Of a DNA stretch of 64,000 nt, positions 33,819 to 42,579 are shown one piece after another. This DNA is from Neophaeococcomyces mojaviensis (lineage: Eukaryota; Ascomycota; Eurotiomycetes; Chaetothyriales). Both the position numbers and the translations under genes were made by a program. How positions within the stretch are numbered: position 1 is the stretch's first letter; every line of letters starts with the position of its first letter. The DNA lies in NCBI GenBank assembly GCA_030247915.1, contig JAPDRQ010000007.1, positions 186,001 to 250,000 on the forward strand, written 5' to 3'. A model generated the notes under the pieces. That model was not told the origin of the DNA and made no database searches. It saw only the letters and a list, made by a program, of their open reading frames with translations.

Positions 33819-36071
33819 CTAGCCGTACATGTAGAGCTCTTCATCTTCGTCTACATCGATCATGTCCTGAATCTCCTTACTCACGGTAGTGGTAGTCTTT
33901 GTCGCTGTCTGAGCGTTGACCGAGTCAATGCTGACCAGCTTTTCGTAAAATTGAACCACTTTCGGGTGCACCATGACTTTTCTTGGATCAAATCGCATTA
34001 CCTGCAATCCAGCCTGGCTGGTGGCACGACTGAGTGCAACATAGGCTTGACCCCTTTCGAAGACCTTTCCAAGGTCGACCTTGACCCTTGACAATGTCTG
34101 ACCTTGAGCTTTGTGGATTGAAAGAGCCCAAGCTAGGATTAATGGAACTTGCATCCTCTTAGCCGTGATTTCTCCCTGCTGACTTTCCGTCTTCCACTCT
34201 TCAGGCTGACAAAGCATATCTCGACTGGTTCCGTCGGCAAGTGGGAAACGAACCATAGGCCAGTATCGAGTCACAGCGCCAGGCCCCTTGTGCTTGTATC
34301 GAGCGGCATTGAACTTGACCCTTGCAGCTTTGGTCTCCTCGTCGTCACTCATTCCTTCTCGATATGCCGTCCGGTACGTTGCTTCGTCCCCTTTGTATGT
34401 TGCGAATGTGGCCTCGTCCATAAATGATACAATTTTGCCCAGCGTGCCGTTGACCAGCTGAGTATCCAGGTTCTTGATCAACATGACTTGCGCACCCTTT
34501 TTCAAGGTCAACTTTTCAGGCGCCATGAAATTGGTCAGAATCTTCTCCCGGACCTTAAGATCTGCCACGCCGCTGTCAGTTGCCTCGAAAGTCATGACCT
34601 GTCCTGAGAGACGTTGCATCCGTGAATTGTTGGCACTATCAACTTCTTGCCGGGTGGGGAAAAGTTCTGTTGCGTCCACTTCGTCATTGAAACTTAGTGG
34701 TCTCGAAAGCTTTCGGAACTCGTTGATCGATGTTTGACTTAGCTTACCTAATCGCATCTCGTTCAACATGTTTGCGAAAACTGGATCTTTCTGACGGAAG
34801 ACATGTGTCAGGAGGATAGTGTGCTCGATGCATGTGTTCCATGTCGCAGCATCAAAAGCGAACTTGGCCACTTGGTTTTTCTCGGGCACTGGTGGCAGTT
34901 GGAAGAAGTCACCAGTGACAACAAGCTGGATGCCACCAAACGGCCGACCATTGTTTCTAATCGTCCGCGCGATTTGCTCTAGCTTGTCAAAAAGCTCCCC
35001 GTCAACCATGGAGATTTCATCGACGATCAAGACTTTCGTTCGCATCCATTTGGTCCTTGTCTTAGCATTCCTCCTGATCTTTTTTACAAGCTCTGGTGCA
35101 GGCTCTTTGCCCAACCCAATGCCGGCCCAGCTGTGTAACGTGGTGCCTTCGATCACACACGCGGCAAGGCCGGTGGAAGCGGTAATGGCTAACCGATCAG
35201 GCTCTCTCGAATATTTTTGTCTCAGCTGCATAATGATGCTTCTCATAAGCACAGATTTGCCAGTACCAGCAGACCCTGTAAAGAACACACTCTTGCCATC
35301 CTGAACGACAGCTTTGGCAACCGCTCGTTGTTCATCACTCAGATGCATAGACGGAATTTTGGTAACGGCTCTGCCAGCCTCCAACTTGATGGCTGTCTGT
35401 TTGGCTGAATTCTTCCTTCGTAACTCTTTCTCTTGATCCTTCACAGCAGATGCCGAGCTATTCCAGAAATACTTCTCGCCGTCAGGCTTATCTTGCGGTT
35501 TCTCTTCCTGTTTACCCCAGTTTGCCGGCAACGCACGTTTCTTTTTTGGTCGTTCTTCCTCTTGAACTGGACTCATCTGTTTCATAGGCTGCGGTAATGG
35601 TTTTCTGTAATGCTCGGGAGGTGACGACGACCATGGCACAGGTGCACTGCTAGACGGGACATTCTGAGGTTGCAGAGATCGTGAAGCTGGCGGTAGTGTT
35701 GGATATACCACCGGGTCTAAGGCTGGATACCCTATTTCATCCTTTTTCGGGGGCGACATGGTCAGGTCGATAGCACTATCGTCCTCAAAGTCTGTCTCGT
35801 TGAACGAAAATTGGCCGTGCAGTTGACTTAAACTGCTTGTGCTGCTTATTGAGCGATCAAACTTCCGCTTTGCCGGCGCATTCTGTGGCTGACTCTGAAC
35901 GTTGCTAGCAGACGAGTTCAAGTTTAATGGTTGTTGCACTTTCGGTCGATTCGATGAAGCATGTGTACTGACAGCTCTGCTCAACATGGTGGCGTTAATG
36001 AATCTAAGCGTAGGACGATTCAGGGCGACATCTGGTGATGGTAGGCGAAAGAGAATTCGCAGTCTTGACAT
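33819..36071 (-). CDS. PIF1: Pif1-family 5'-3' DNA helicase
   Basis: Single exon, 750 residues. The N-terminus (MSRLRILFRLPSPDVALNRP...) is basic and free of acid, fitting a mitochondrial targeting peptide; a second Met at residue 29 could give the nuclear form, as in yeast Pif1. A disordered Ser/Pro/Gln-rich region runs to about residue 240. Helicase motifs: Walker A GSAGTGKS (266-273), TASTGLAACVIEGTTLHSWAG, Walker B DEIS (351-354), VVTGDFFQLPPV (motif III), LTHVFRQKD, a SUMO-like MLIKNLDTQLVNGTLGKIV, and the final SIHKAQGQTL and YVALSRATSQAGLQV. It unwinds G-quadruplexes, limits telomerase and maintains mitochondrial DNA in relatives. Confidence 0.95.
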   Translation of the reverse strand: MSRLRILFRLPSPDVALNRPTLRFINATMLSRAVSTHASSNRPKVQQPLNLNSSASNVQSQPQNAPAKRKFDRSISSTSSLSQLHGQFSFNETDFEDDSAIDLTMSPPKKDEIGYPALDPVVYPTLPPASRSLQPQNVPSSSAPVPWSSSPPEHYRKPLPQPMKQMSPVQEEERPKKKRALPANWGKQEEKPQDKPDGEKYFWNSSASAVKDQEKELRRKNSAKQTAIKLEAGRAVTKIPSMHLSDEQRAVAKAVVQDGKSVFFTGSAGTGKSVLMRSIIMQLRQKYSREPDRLAITASTGLAACVIEGTTLHSWAGIGLGKEPAPELVKKIRRNAKTRTKWMRTKVLIVDEISMVDGELFDKLEQIARTIRNNGRPFGGIQLVVTGDFFQLPPVPEKNQVAKFAFDAATWNTCIEHTILLTHVFRQKDPVFANMLNEMRLGKLSQTSINEFRKLSRPLSFNDEVDATELFPTRQEVDSANNSRMQRLSGQVMTFEATDSGVADLKVREKILTNFMAPEKLTLKKGAQVMLIKNLDTQLVNGTLGKIVSFMDEATFATYKGDEATYRTAYREGMSDDEETKAARVKFNAARYKHKGPGAVTRYWPMVRFPLADGTSRDMLCQPEEWKTESQQGEITAKRMQVPLILAWALSIHKAQGQTLSRVKVDLGKVFERGQAYVALSRATSQAGLQVMRFDPRKVMVHPKVVQFYEKLVSIDSVNAQTATKTTTTVSKEIQDMIDVDEDEELYMYG

Positions 36072-36689
36072 ACACGGAATTCAACGCCGTAGTGGTCTTG
36101 TTTGTTCAACATCCCAATGTGTGAAGGAGCGAATGGCCACTTCACGCGCCCCATAGCGTCCTCTTCGGGGTGACGTGAAGACGCGTCGAGAAACTTCGAA
36201 TCCACTATCCCTTGGCGTGTTCATGCTTCGAATGCCTAGCTCGACAGTCGGTACCCAGTATATGAGCTAGACTTATTCTGGCTGCGCTAATCACAACCCT
36301 TAATACTGTACGATCCTTGGCACTGGTTCCAAAGCAAAGTAGCGCAATTGGACATAGATACTTAGTTAACTTTAATATCAATCCTTGTCTGATTCACACA
36401 CTGGCCAAATGATGAGCTAGCTCCTGACGTCGGAGACTTGAAGATGTGAAATGTATACAAACGTCGAGCTCTGTATCTTCGGCATTGGAAAACTTCCTAC
36501 CACGTCTACAAGATGTAAAAACTAGCAATCTTTTTGCTGTCGTACACAATCGCTCCACTGAACGACGTTCCTTTTGAGGAATTTGCTCTATTCGTGACAA
36601 GCACAAAGCTGCTGAAGCCTTTAGGGCACCAACAACTGTATTGACCACAGTTGAAACATTGTGGTCCGGCAGAGAGCGTCACGAACGCT

Positions 36690-37200
36690 ATTAGGTCTGA
36701 GTTCTCACCTCATATCCATCTACCAATCCAAGATAGGCACACGCTGCTTCTGTCCAACTTGTTGACATTGCTAGCTAGCTCCTCATCCCAAAGTAAGGCA
36801 TGAGGTATACTGGAGCATAAACCACAGAGTACCGCAATAGTCCCGAAAGGCTCCTGACCAGTTCTCTACGAAATCGCGAGGGATTTGACTGTGCGGAGGT
36901 GCATAAAACAGTGTCGTTGTGGGTTCCGAAGTCAGATATGAAGTCCATGTCTTAGCGAAATGTAGGGTGCAGCTGCGATTGGCAACCCATTCAGCGAGCC
37001 CACTAACACTACGATAACGCTACGAAGAGACATTTTGGGCTCTATACAGCGTCTAAGATCTCGTGCTTACCTAGCTTGGTCAGTCTTGTACCTTGCGGTA
37101 GTTCGTAACACGATACCCGTTGAGAAGCTTGGGAATATTGGACATCAGTTTGCTCTACATGGCAAGCCATAGAAACCGTTGAAACCGAAGTAGAAATCAC
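36690..37200 (-). other. Coding-like segment without usable ATG, possible unannotated or decayed gene
   Basis: Minus strand 36791-37027 is open for about 78 codons and has no ATG start. It reads SGLAEWVANRSCTLHFAKTW, then PTTTLFYAPPHSQIPRDFVE, then CGTLWFMLQYTSCLTLG. The composition (several Trp and Cys, few repeats) is more protein-like than the surrounding DNA. Just upstream an open segment (MACHVEQTDVQYSQASQRVS...) ends at a GTAAGC donor near 37073. Downstream, SWTEAACAYLGLVDGYEV lies in another frame and runs into GTGAGA. I could not join the pieces in one phase, so this may be a decayed gene. I know no family for it. Confidence 0.25.
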
Positions 37201-37596
37201 TCAATTTTTCGTGACCTCACTGAGCACCGTATAGCATATGAGATAGAAATCCATGCTCATCAAGTCGGTAGAGGGCGACTCTAGTGATGTGTTCTCATAT
37301 TACGAAAACTGTCATAACAGAGGTACTGGGAGTACACCATGAGGAACTGTAATCATGTAAGTCGGGCACCACCCTTTGCTTGCTTTCGTGTTCTAAGGGT
37401 AAATTCATTCTGTGCGCGACAACGCCAAAAAGGATACACATCTTTGAACACGTTGGGGACTAAAATGGGGCGCACGTGCTTATTAGCCTTTCCCCGATGC
37501 TAGCCGAAGACCAAGGCTTGGCGCGGGGCAGTTTGGCATTCTGCATGTCAGCATTATGTACCATCATGCTCAAAAATGACCCTCAACCGTTACAGC

Positions 37597-37614
37597 ATCG
37601 GTGGTAACACCGAT
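37597..37614. other. Perfect 7-bp hairpin with GTAA loop
   Basis: ATCGGTG-GTAA-CACCGAT: a perfect 7-bp inverted repeat around a four-base loop of the GNRA type, 22 bp before the truncated tRNA. It may be chance or part of a mobile-element end. Confidence 0.4.
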
Positions 37615-37636
37615 ACAAGTCACTGAGGGGTGACTA

Positions 37637-37690
37637 GGACCGCTGGCGCAACGGTAGCGCGTCTGACTCCAGATCAGAAGGTTATCCGTT
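37637..37690 (+). pseudogene. Truncated tRNA-Trp (CCA), broken in the T-loop
   Basis: The 5' part of a fungal tRNA-Trp is intact: acceptor 5' strand GGACCGC, TG at 8-9, D-arm GCGC-AACGGTA-GCGC, and anticodon arm TCTGA-CTCCAGA-TCAGA with anticodon CCA. The variable loop and T-stem 5' strand (ATCCG) follow. After the first two T-loop bases (TT) the sequence becomes unrelated. The expected CGAAT-CGGAT half and the 3' acceptor strand GCGGTCC are absent downstream. The A box is present and the B box is cut in half, so polymerase III transcription is unlikely. It looks like an insertion or deletion breakpoint inside a former tRNA gene. Confidence 0.8.
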
Positions 37691-38358
37691 GTCAGTTATT
37701 ACCGTCCGTTACCACAAATACAGTAATTAACGTATTAAACAGCAAATCGGGTGTGGTTCATATATACTCCTACTACCAATAGCCTGAATGCTTGGTATGA
37801 GACTTCTTTTTTTTGCTTGTTCCCATCCCAGCTTATTGCTGAGGCCCGATTGAGAGAGCTTTTCCACCTAATAAAACAATGGCAATACCAATTTGGTCAG
37901 CTGTCAGATAAATCTTTCGCTTGCTGGTAAGTAATTACAGATGGGTATATATCATATGCACAATGCAGGAAGAAAATTACATAGTATGTTCGTAATATTG
38001 GTAATAAATACATAGCGAAATTAGTAAAGGAGCGCATAATATCCCAGCTCTTCAGTGTTACATATGTCTGTTCACCAGGGGCACGCCTGTTGAATCCTTA
38101 ATAGTTTTTTTTCAGTCTGAAATGTTATCTAGTCCAATGTGTGGTCGCTGGGAAATCTTCTTGGCATGAAAAAGATGTATTAGCTAATCATGGCTAGCAT
38201 GCTAAGAGAAAACGCAGCGCCACTTGGTCATGGCGCGTCGTGGTCCAACTCAACGAGCATCAAAATAATGATTGCTCAATTGTAGCCATTATTGTAGCCA
38301 TCCTCAGCTTATGTCAATAACTGACTGTCATTTGGAAGCTCGTCTTGATCGCCAGGCG

Positions 38359-38570
38359 TTAAGATTTCCCTCCTCGAAGTCGTCGTGCTACCTGCATGTC
38401 CTTGCTCTGGATCGTGATTCGTTTTGCATGAATTGCACATAGATTTGTATCTTTCAACGAGTTCACGAACCAATCTGGAGAAAGGCGTTTTCTGGATGAG
38501 AAGGTCGAAGGACTTTTGGTATCGTCTGATGTCTCTGAGCACTTTAGCTATATCTGGTGAGCTTAATTCT
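38359..38570 (-). pseudogene. Decayed histone H3 / CenH3-like fragment with helix alpha-2 deleted
   Basis: One minus-strand frame reads VLRDIRRYQKSFDLLIQ and KTPFSRLVREL, clearly the alpha-N/alpha-1 region of histone H3 (canonical LREIRRYQKS...LPFQRLVREI). Shifted by one base, the next stretch reads DTNLCAIHAKRITIQSKDMQ and VARRLRGGKS followed by TAA at 38361-38359. This is the H3 C-terminus (DTNLCAIHAKRVTI...KDIQLARRIRG). About 28-31 residues containing loop 1 and helix alpha-2 are missing between them, with a frameshift. Upstream, AHRIK resembles the PHRYK before alpha-N, in a third frame. PFSRLVRE and the missing Pro before KD are more like fungal CenH3 than canonical H3. No N-terminal tail is found. 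Read through without the shift, the product would not fold as a histone. Confidence 0.8.
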
Positions 38571-38972
38571 GTGAGCTCGATTATTCTTTATACGTAGTTG
38601 ACTACAATCTATTGAAAAGATAGGCTATAAAAGTGGTGGATGGATTGTGCAATTCTTAAATGATGGTGTTTTCCAAATTGTGGAGGATGACGTTAGCTAG
38701 TCTAGCTTTCGAGCATTGGGACTGGACGAACATTTGCGTCTACACTGCAGGCTGTCCGGCTCAAGGTTTACATCACCTTAAAACCTGGGTGTTGTATTGC
38801 TGCTTGCTTCGTACCCACCACCGATAACACCTTTCAGCCTGATTGTCCAAATCTCATATATTTTTGCTTGTGATAGTAGGTAATATTGAAGCCCTCTATT
38901 TACAGGATTCTTACAAGATCGGCCTCATCTGCGAATGTCGTATTTGATAAGGCGTGAACCAAAGTTGATTGA

Positions 38973-41084
38973 ATGTCTTCACTACCCCCAAGGTACACAC
39001 TAATCGAGCTCGATGGTCCAAAGCCTGTTTCTGCGCGACACAATGCAGCTCCGGAACCGTCACTTTGGGCTAGAATTAAAAACGCACACAGAATTTCTAT
39101 GTGTTGGTTCAGTGATACATGGGGCCCGGAACTGCTTGCTATGGTAGTGAGTATTGGCTGTTCAATCGCAATTGCTGTGCTTGATTGGATCTGGTCTGGT
39201 AAATCGCTTCCACAACTTAAACGCGGGTTTACTGTCAACGCTATCGTGTCCATCCTTGCGACGATTTCAAAGTCTGCTATGCTATATGTCCTCTCTTCAT
39301 GCATTGCACAGATTAAATGGATATGGGCAGGACAACCTCAACCTTTACACAGTCTGCAAACTTTTGATGATGCAAGTAGAGGACCACTTGGGGCGATATA
39401 CCTTCTTGCCGATCGCAAGGCCTGGTCGATCGCTTCGTTGGGCGCCGCTGTGACTCTGCTTGCATTGGCATACGATCCTTTAGTTCAGCAATCGCTTAAC
39501 GTCCTCCTGTTACCTATCGACGTCGCATCACCAGGATCTACAATAAAACGGAATGTGGCCTTGCCACGCCTATTCGATGCGTTAACAGACTATGAGCGAC
39601 AGCAGGTGCTGTGGACAGACAACTTTGATCAGACACCTAATTGTAAGGCAGACAATTGCACCTGGCCTGTCTTTGAGACGGTCTCACTTTGCCAAAAATG
39701 TCAGCCGTTCGAAGCGAATGTCACCAAACACTTTCGATACACCGAAGACTTACCACACCCACAACCGCCCTATCCTGACGGGGCCGTCTGGCCCCTCAGT
39801 ATTAATTTAGAAATTACAGTAGGCGACTTCGGTCCCATCAATGATAGTGTTGGTCGATTAGTATGGTACTCCCCGAACGTTACGTATAATCCTTTTGGGC
39901 GTAACCCTTACGCAAACGACACCAGCGTGTCGCTATACGCTTTGACTGCCGTGGTTCTCGACTCTATGTCTATAGCAAATTTTCACAGTTTTCTCGAGAC
40001 AGATGGTCCAGGGAACGAATCTACATCCTCAATAGACTTTCTAACGACATCCAGATTTCGACTGCTATCTAAGGATTTTCTAGGAGTTAAAAACCCATTG
40101 CTGGTGCATGCCTATTTCGTCTACGAGTGGTTCGATCACGGTCCTGAAATCTTCAATACCACTTTGTGCGTGCTGGATCCCTGTTTAAAACAGTACCGAG
40201 TCTCGGTGGTGCAGAATCGGCCAACTTTTGAATGGGTGGCTGACGTCTTTGGAGAGAAATATCTTCAAGACGTTCCCTGGAAAAACTATACCAATCAAAC
40301 GCTCTGCTGGAAACCGCACGGCAAAGACCATATACTACTAGACTCCAATATCGGCGTCGGTGATTACGCGAGCTCATACGACTCTAACTCGTTAGCATTC
40401 TGTGATGACAACCTGCTCCGCGACAACAGAACAGATTGGTTTCTGGGACTTCCAGTGCGGGAAGCCGCAGCTATGATTGAGGTGTCCACTAATATGTCGG
40501 GATTAATTCTTCTGAATGAGACTGAAAGGAAACTTATTTATAGACAACCGGTTGGCGATGAATTGACCAGAGATGATACAAACAAAAGCACCCCATTCCA
40601 TTGGGACGTTGCGAACCGGACCGAGTCACTGCGTGACAGCCTTTATCCAGGAAGAAGTGATGGCTCGTGGAACAAGAACTTCTGGCAAATTTATGATCTG
40701 GGGATCAACAAGACGATGGCAAATATAGCGGCAATATACACTAAGAGAGCACTGGAACAATACGGAAGCGTGTTATCTGGTTCTATTGTAACGTTGTCAC
40801 CTCACGTTCAAGTACGCTGGTTGTGGTTGATATTGCCCTGGCTGCTAAACATCTGCACGGCCATATTACTTGCGTTGACAATATGGTCAACGCGAAAGGC
40901 CCAAGCTCCGTTGTGGAAAACATCACTTGTAACGGCCTTGCTGCCACTACTCGAGACCGAGCGGCAAACGGCGACGCGAGGAGACAAGGTCAGTCAGATC
41001 GACAAGGTTGCTAAGAGTGTCAATGTCGTGCTGGACGATTATGATGTGAACGGAGGATTGAGACTCAGGAAGATGCCTAAATAG
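38973..41084 (+). CDS. DUF3176-type fungal membrane protein
   Basis: Single exon, 703 residues. The N-terminus carries the DUF3176 block: SDTWGPELLAMVVSIGCSIA (helix 1), LKRGFTVNAIVSILATISKS and AMLYVLSSCIAQIKWIWAGQ (helices 2-3), then SLQTFDDASRGPLGAIYLL and a further helix. A large extracytoplasmic domain follows (about 190-620) with many N-glycosylation sequons (NCTW, NVTY, NTTL, NYTNQT, NMSG) and paired cysteines (CKADNCTW, CQKCQ). A last helix WLWLILPWLLNICTAILLAL lies near the C-terminus. These proteins are widespread, often multicopy, and uncharacterised in ascomycetes. It is the only intact gene of the 36-45 kb island and lies near another orphan membrane gene that is frameshifted. 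Confidence 0.88.
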   Translation: MSSLPPRYTLIELDGPKPVSARHNAAPEPSLWARIKNAHRISMCWFSDTWGPELLAMVVSIGCSIAIAVLDWIWSGKSLPQLKRGFTVNAIVSILATISKSAMLYVLSSCIAQIKWIWAGQPQPLHSLQTFDDASRGPLGAIYLLADRKAWSIASLGAAVTLLALAYDPLVQQSLNVLLLPIDVASPGSTIKRNVALPRLFDALTDYERQQVLWTDNFDQTPNCKADNCTWPVFETVSLCQKCQPFEANVTKHFRYTEDLPHPQPPYPDGAVWPLSINLEITVGDFGPINDSVGRLVWYSPNVTYNPFGRNPYANDTSVSLYALTAVVLDSMSIANFHSFLETDGPGNESTSSIDFLTTSRFRLLSKDFLGVKNPLLVHAYFVYEWFDHGPEIFNTTLCVLDPCLKQYRVSVVQNRPTFEWVADVFGEKYLQDVPWKNYTNQTLCWKPHGKDHILLDSNIGVGDYASSYDSNSLAFCDDNLLRDNRTDWFLGLPVREAAAMIEVSTNMSGLILLNETERKLIYRQPVGDELTRDDTNKSTPFHWDVANRTESLRDSLYPGRSDGSWNKNFWQIYDLGINKTMANIAAIYTKRALEQYGSVLSGSIVTLSPHVQVRWLWLILPWLLNICTAILLALTIWSTRKAQAPLWKTSLVTALLPLLETERQTATRGDKVSQIDKVAKSVNVVLDDYDVNGGLRLRKMPK

Positions 41085-42579
41085 AACTAGCTTGGGCACA
41101 TATACACAAGCAGCATATAATGTAAAAGGGAGGCCTCCCGGGTTACCGAAATATCCGCTCCAAGAAGTACTTCTCACTGCTCTGCCTAAGGACTTGCTGC
41201 ATTGTTGTCTTCCTACATACAGCTAATATTGCTGTAGTAGTAGCTGTTCTCGTCTGGCTATTACAACGAAGCTACAAGAGCTACAGGAACTACACAAAAT
41301 TTTTGGTCTGTATGCTCATGAGTTCGCTTCTGATGAAGAAGTCTCGTTACGGTATGGCGGTATGGTGGTATGTCAGTATGGGCTAAGTAGTTATACTAAC
41401 ATTCCATTCGTTATTGTTACGTGGCCACACATGGGTCTGCTGAAGTGGCGTCAAGTCAGGCTTGCAAGCGGCATGAACTTGGAATTGCGCACATGGGTTT
41501 TAGCATAACAGATTTTATCGGCTCTCTTGTCGTCCTCGACTTACCGTGGTTCATCATCACAACGACAGCAGTGAGAATCTGGGCTCGTTCTCATGCACTT
41601 GTACTTGCTCTCATTTCTTGTGGTAATTTTCGGACTTGCCATCGCAGTCTGCCGCACTGCCAAGCGTAAGATATGTTTCTTTTGGTCTGTCAAATATGCT
41701 TGTGGGTAGTGCTCCGTTGACTTACTTAACTCTGCCGCGAAGCCCACAGAGTTCACAAGATCGACAAAGCCACCTCGCTCATAAGCGTTCAGGAAGAACT
41801 GAATGTTTTCTTACCAGTCGCCAATTATATGCATCAGACCCTTGACCTTTTGCTGCGCGCTGAATAGTTATGAGGCTGGCGTGTGGCGCTTCGCTTAACA
41901 TCCTTTATCTTTTCTGCCTGCAGCTATGTCATAACCTAGGAGTCCAAACAGTAACGCGAGTACGAACAGGCGCATGAGAAAACATAGCCAAGCCGAGTCT
42001 CTCAGATAAATCAGATTCTCTCTAACTCTTGATCTGTCCTCTTCTCCACCACAATATATTGAAGGACACATGGTCCTCGTCTATTAGCATCGAGCTACCA
42101 GTGAACCAGATTATTCTCGTATATCGGTTTAGTTTTGCTAACCATTTTATTCTCATCATATCATGTGGATGCCAAGCAGGCAGATGCGGTCAGAATAGTT
42201 AATGACGGTCCTGTGTGGCTGTGACATGAACGTGGCTAGTTGATGTGGCAAAATTCTTTCAGCTCCTTATAGTATGTGCGGCTCGGGACCTGAAACCTCT
42301 TGTTTAGCGTCATGCCACCACCTGCTGGAAGGCGAGATCTAGCCAATGAAAAAGATATACCGAGACATCATCCCGCTTATTGCGTGTTCAAAGATCGGCA
42401 TGGCACGACAGGTGAAGCAGAAAGCAGTAATAGTATAGATTCGCTCTTCGCTTGATGTCGACGACCCTATATTTAGTTTAGTTCGCCCAAGATGGTCGGT
42501 GCGATGGCAAATAAAAGTTCCAGGTTCTTACTATATTATAGGGAGATGATGATCAGCTTGAGAGGCCGAAGCCTCAGCC
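41085..42579. other. Gene-poor spacer, about 1.5 kb
   Basis: AT-rich spacer between two orphan membrane-protein genes. It holds an 8-bp imperfect tandem repeat at 41351. A minus-strand scrap at about 41700-41800 (FLNAYERGGFVDLVNSVGFA) looks coding but is short and not joinable. No gene is supported. Confidence 0.45.
41351..41382. repeat. Imperfect 8-bp tandem repeat x 4
   Basis: GGTATGGC, GGTATGGT, GGTATGTC and AGTATGGG follow each other without gaps. A small satellite-like tract in non-coding DNA. Confidence 0.75.

Larger units (their letters stand above)
36072..38972. other. Gene-poor AT-rich region, about 2.9 kb (left part of accessory island)
   Basis: No intact gene is supported. The region holds a coding-like minus-strand segment at about 36690-37200, a hairpin at 37597, a truncated tRNA-Trp at 37637 and a histone H3-like relic at 38359, each listed separately. 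From about 37700 to 38300 the sequence is visibly AT-rich with long A/T runs. The mixture of broken pieces suggests decayed or inserted DNA. Confidence 0.6.

Noticed and set aside
38309..38542. 77-codon open frame as a stand-alone small protein
   Set aside because: Its first half is H3-like and its second half is an out-of-frame reading of the H3 C-terminus; it is a relic, not a gene.
36072..38972. Repeat-induced point mutation or an intact transposon in the gene-poor region
   Set aside because: AT-richness is visible, but I found no transposase or reverse-transcriptase residues and could not compute dinucleotide indices.
41541..41845. Opposing open frames in the island spacer
   Set aside because: A short coding-like scrap (FLNAYERGGFVDLVNSVGFA) is visible on the minus strand, but the only nearby splice pair would define a 16-nt intron, too short to be real.
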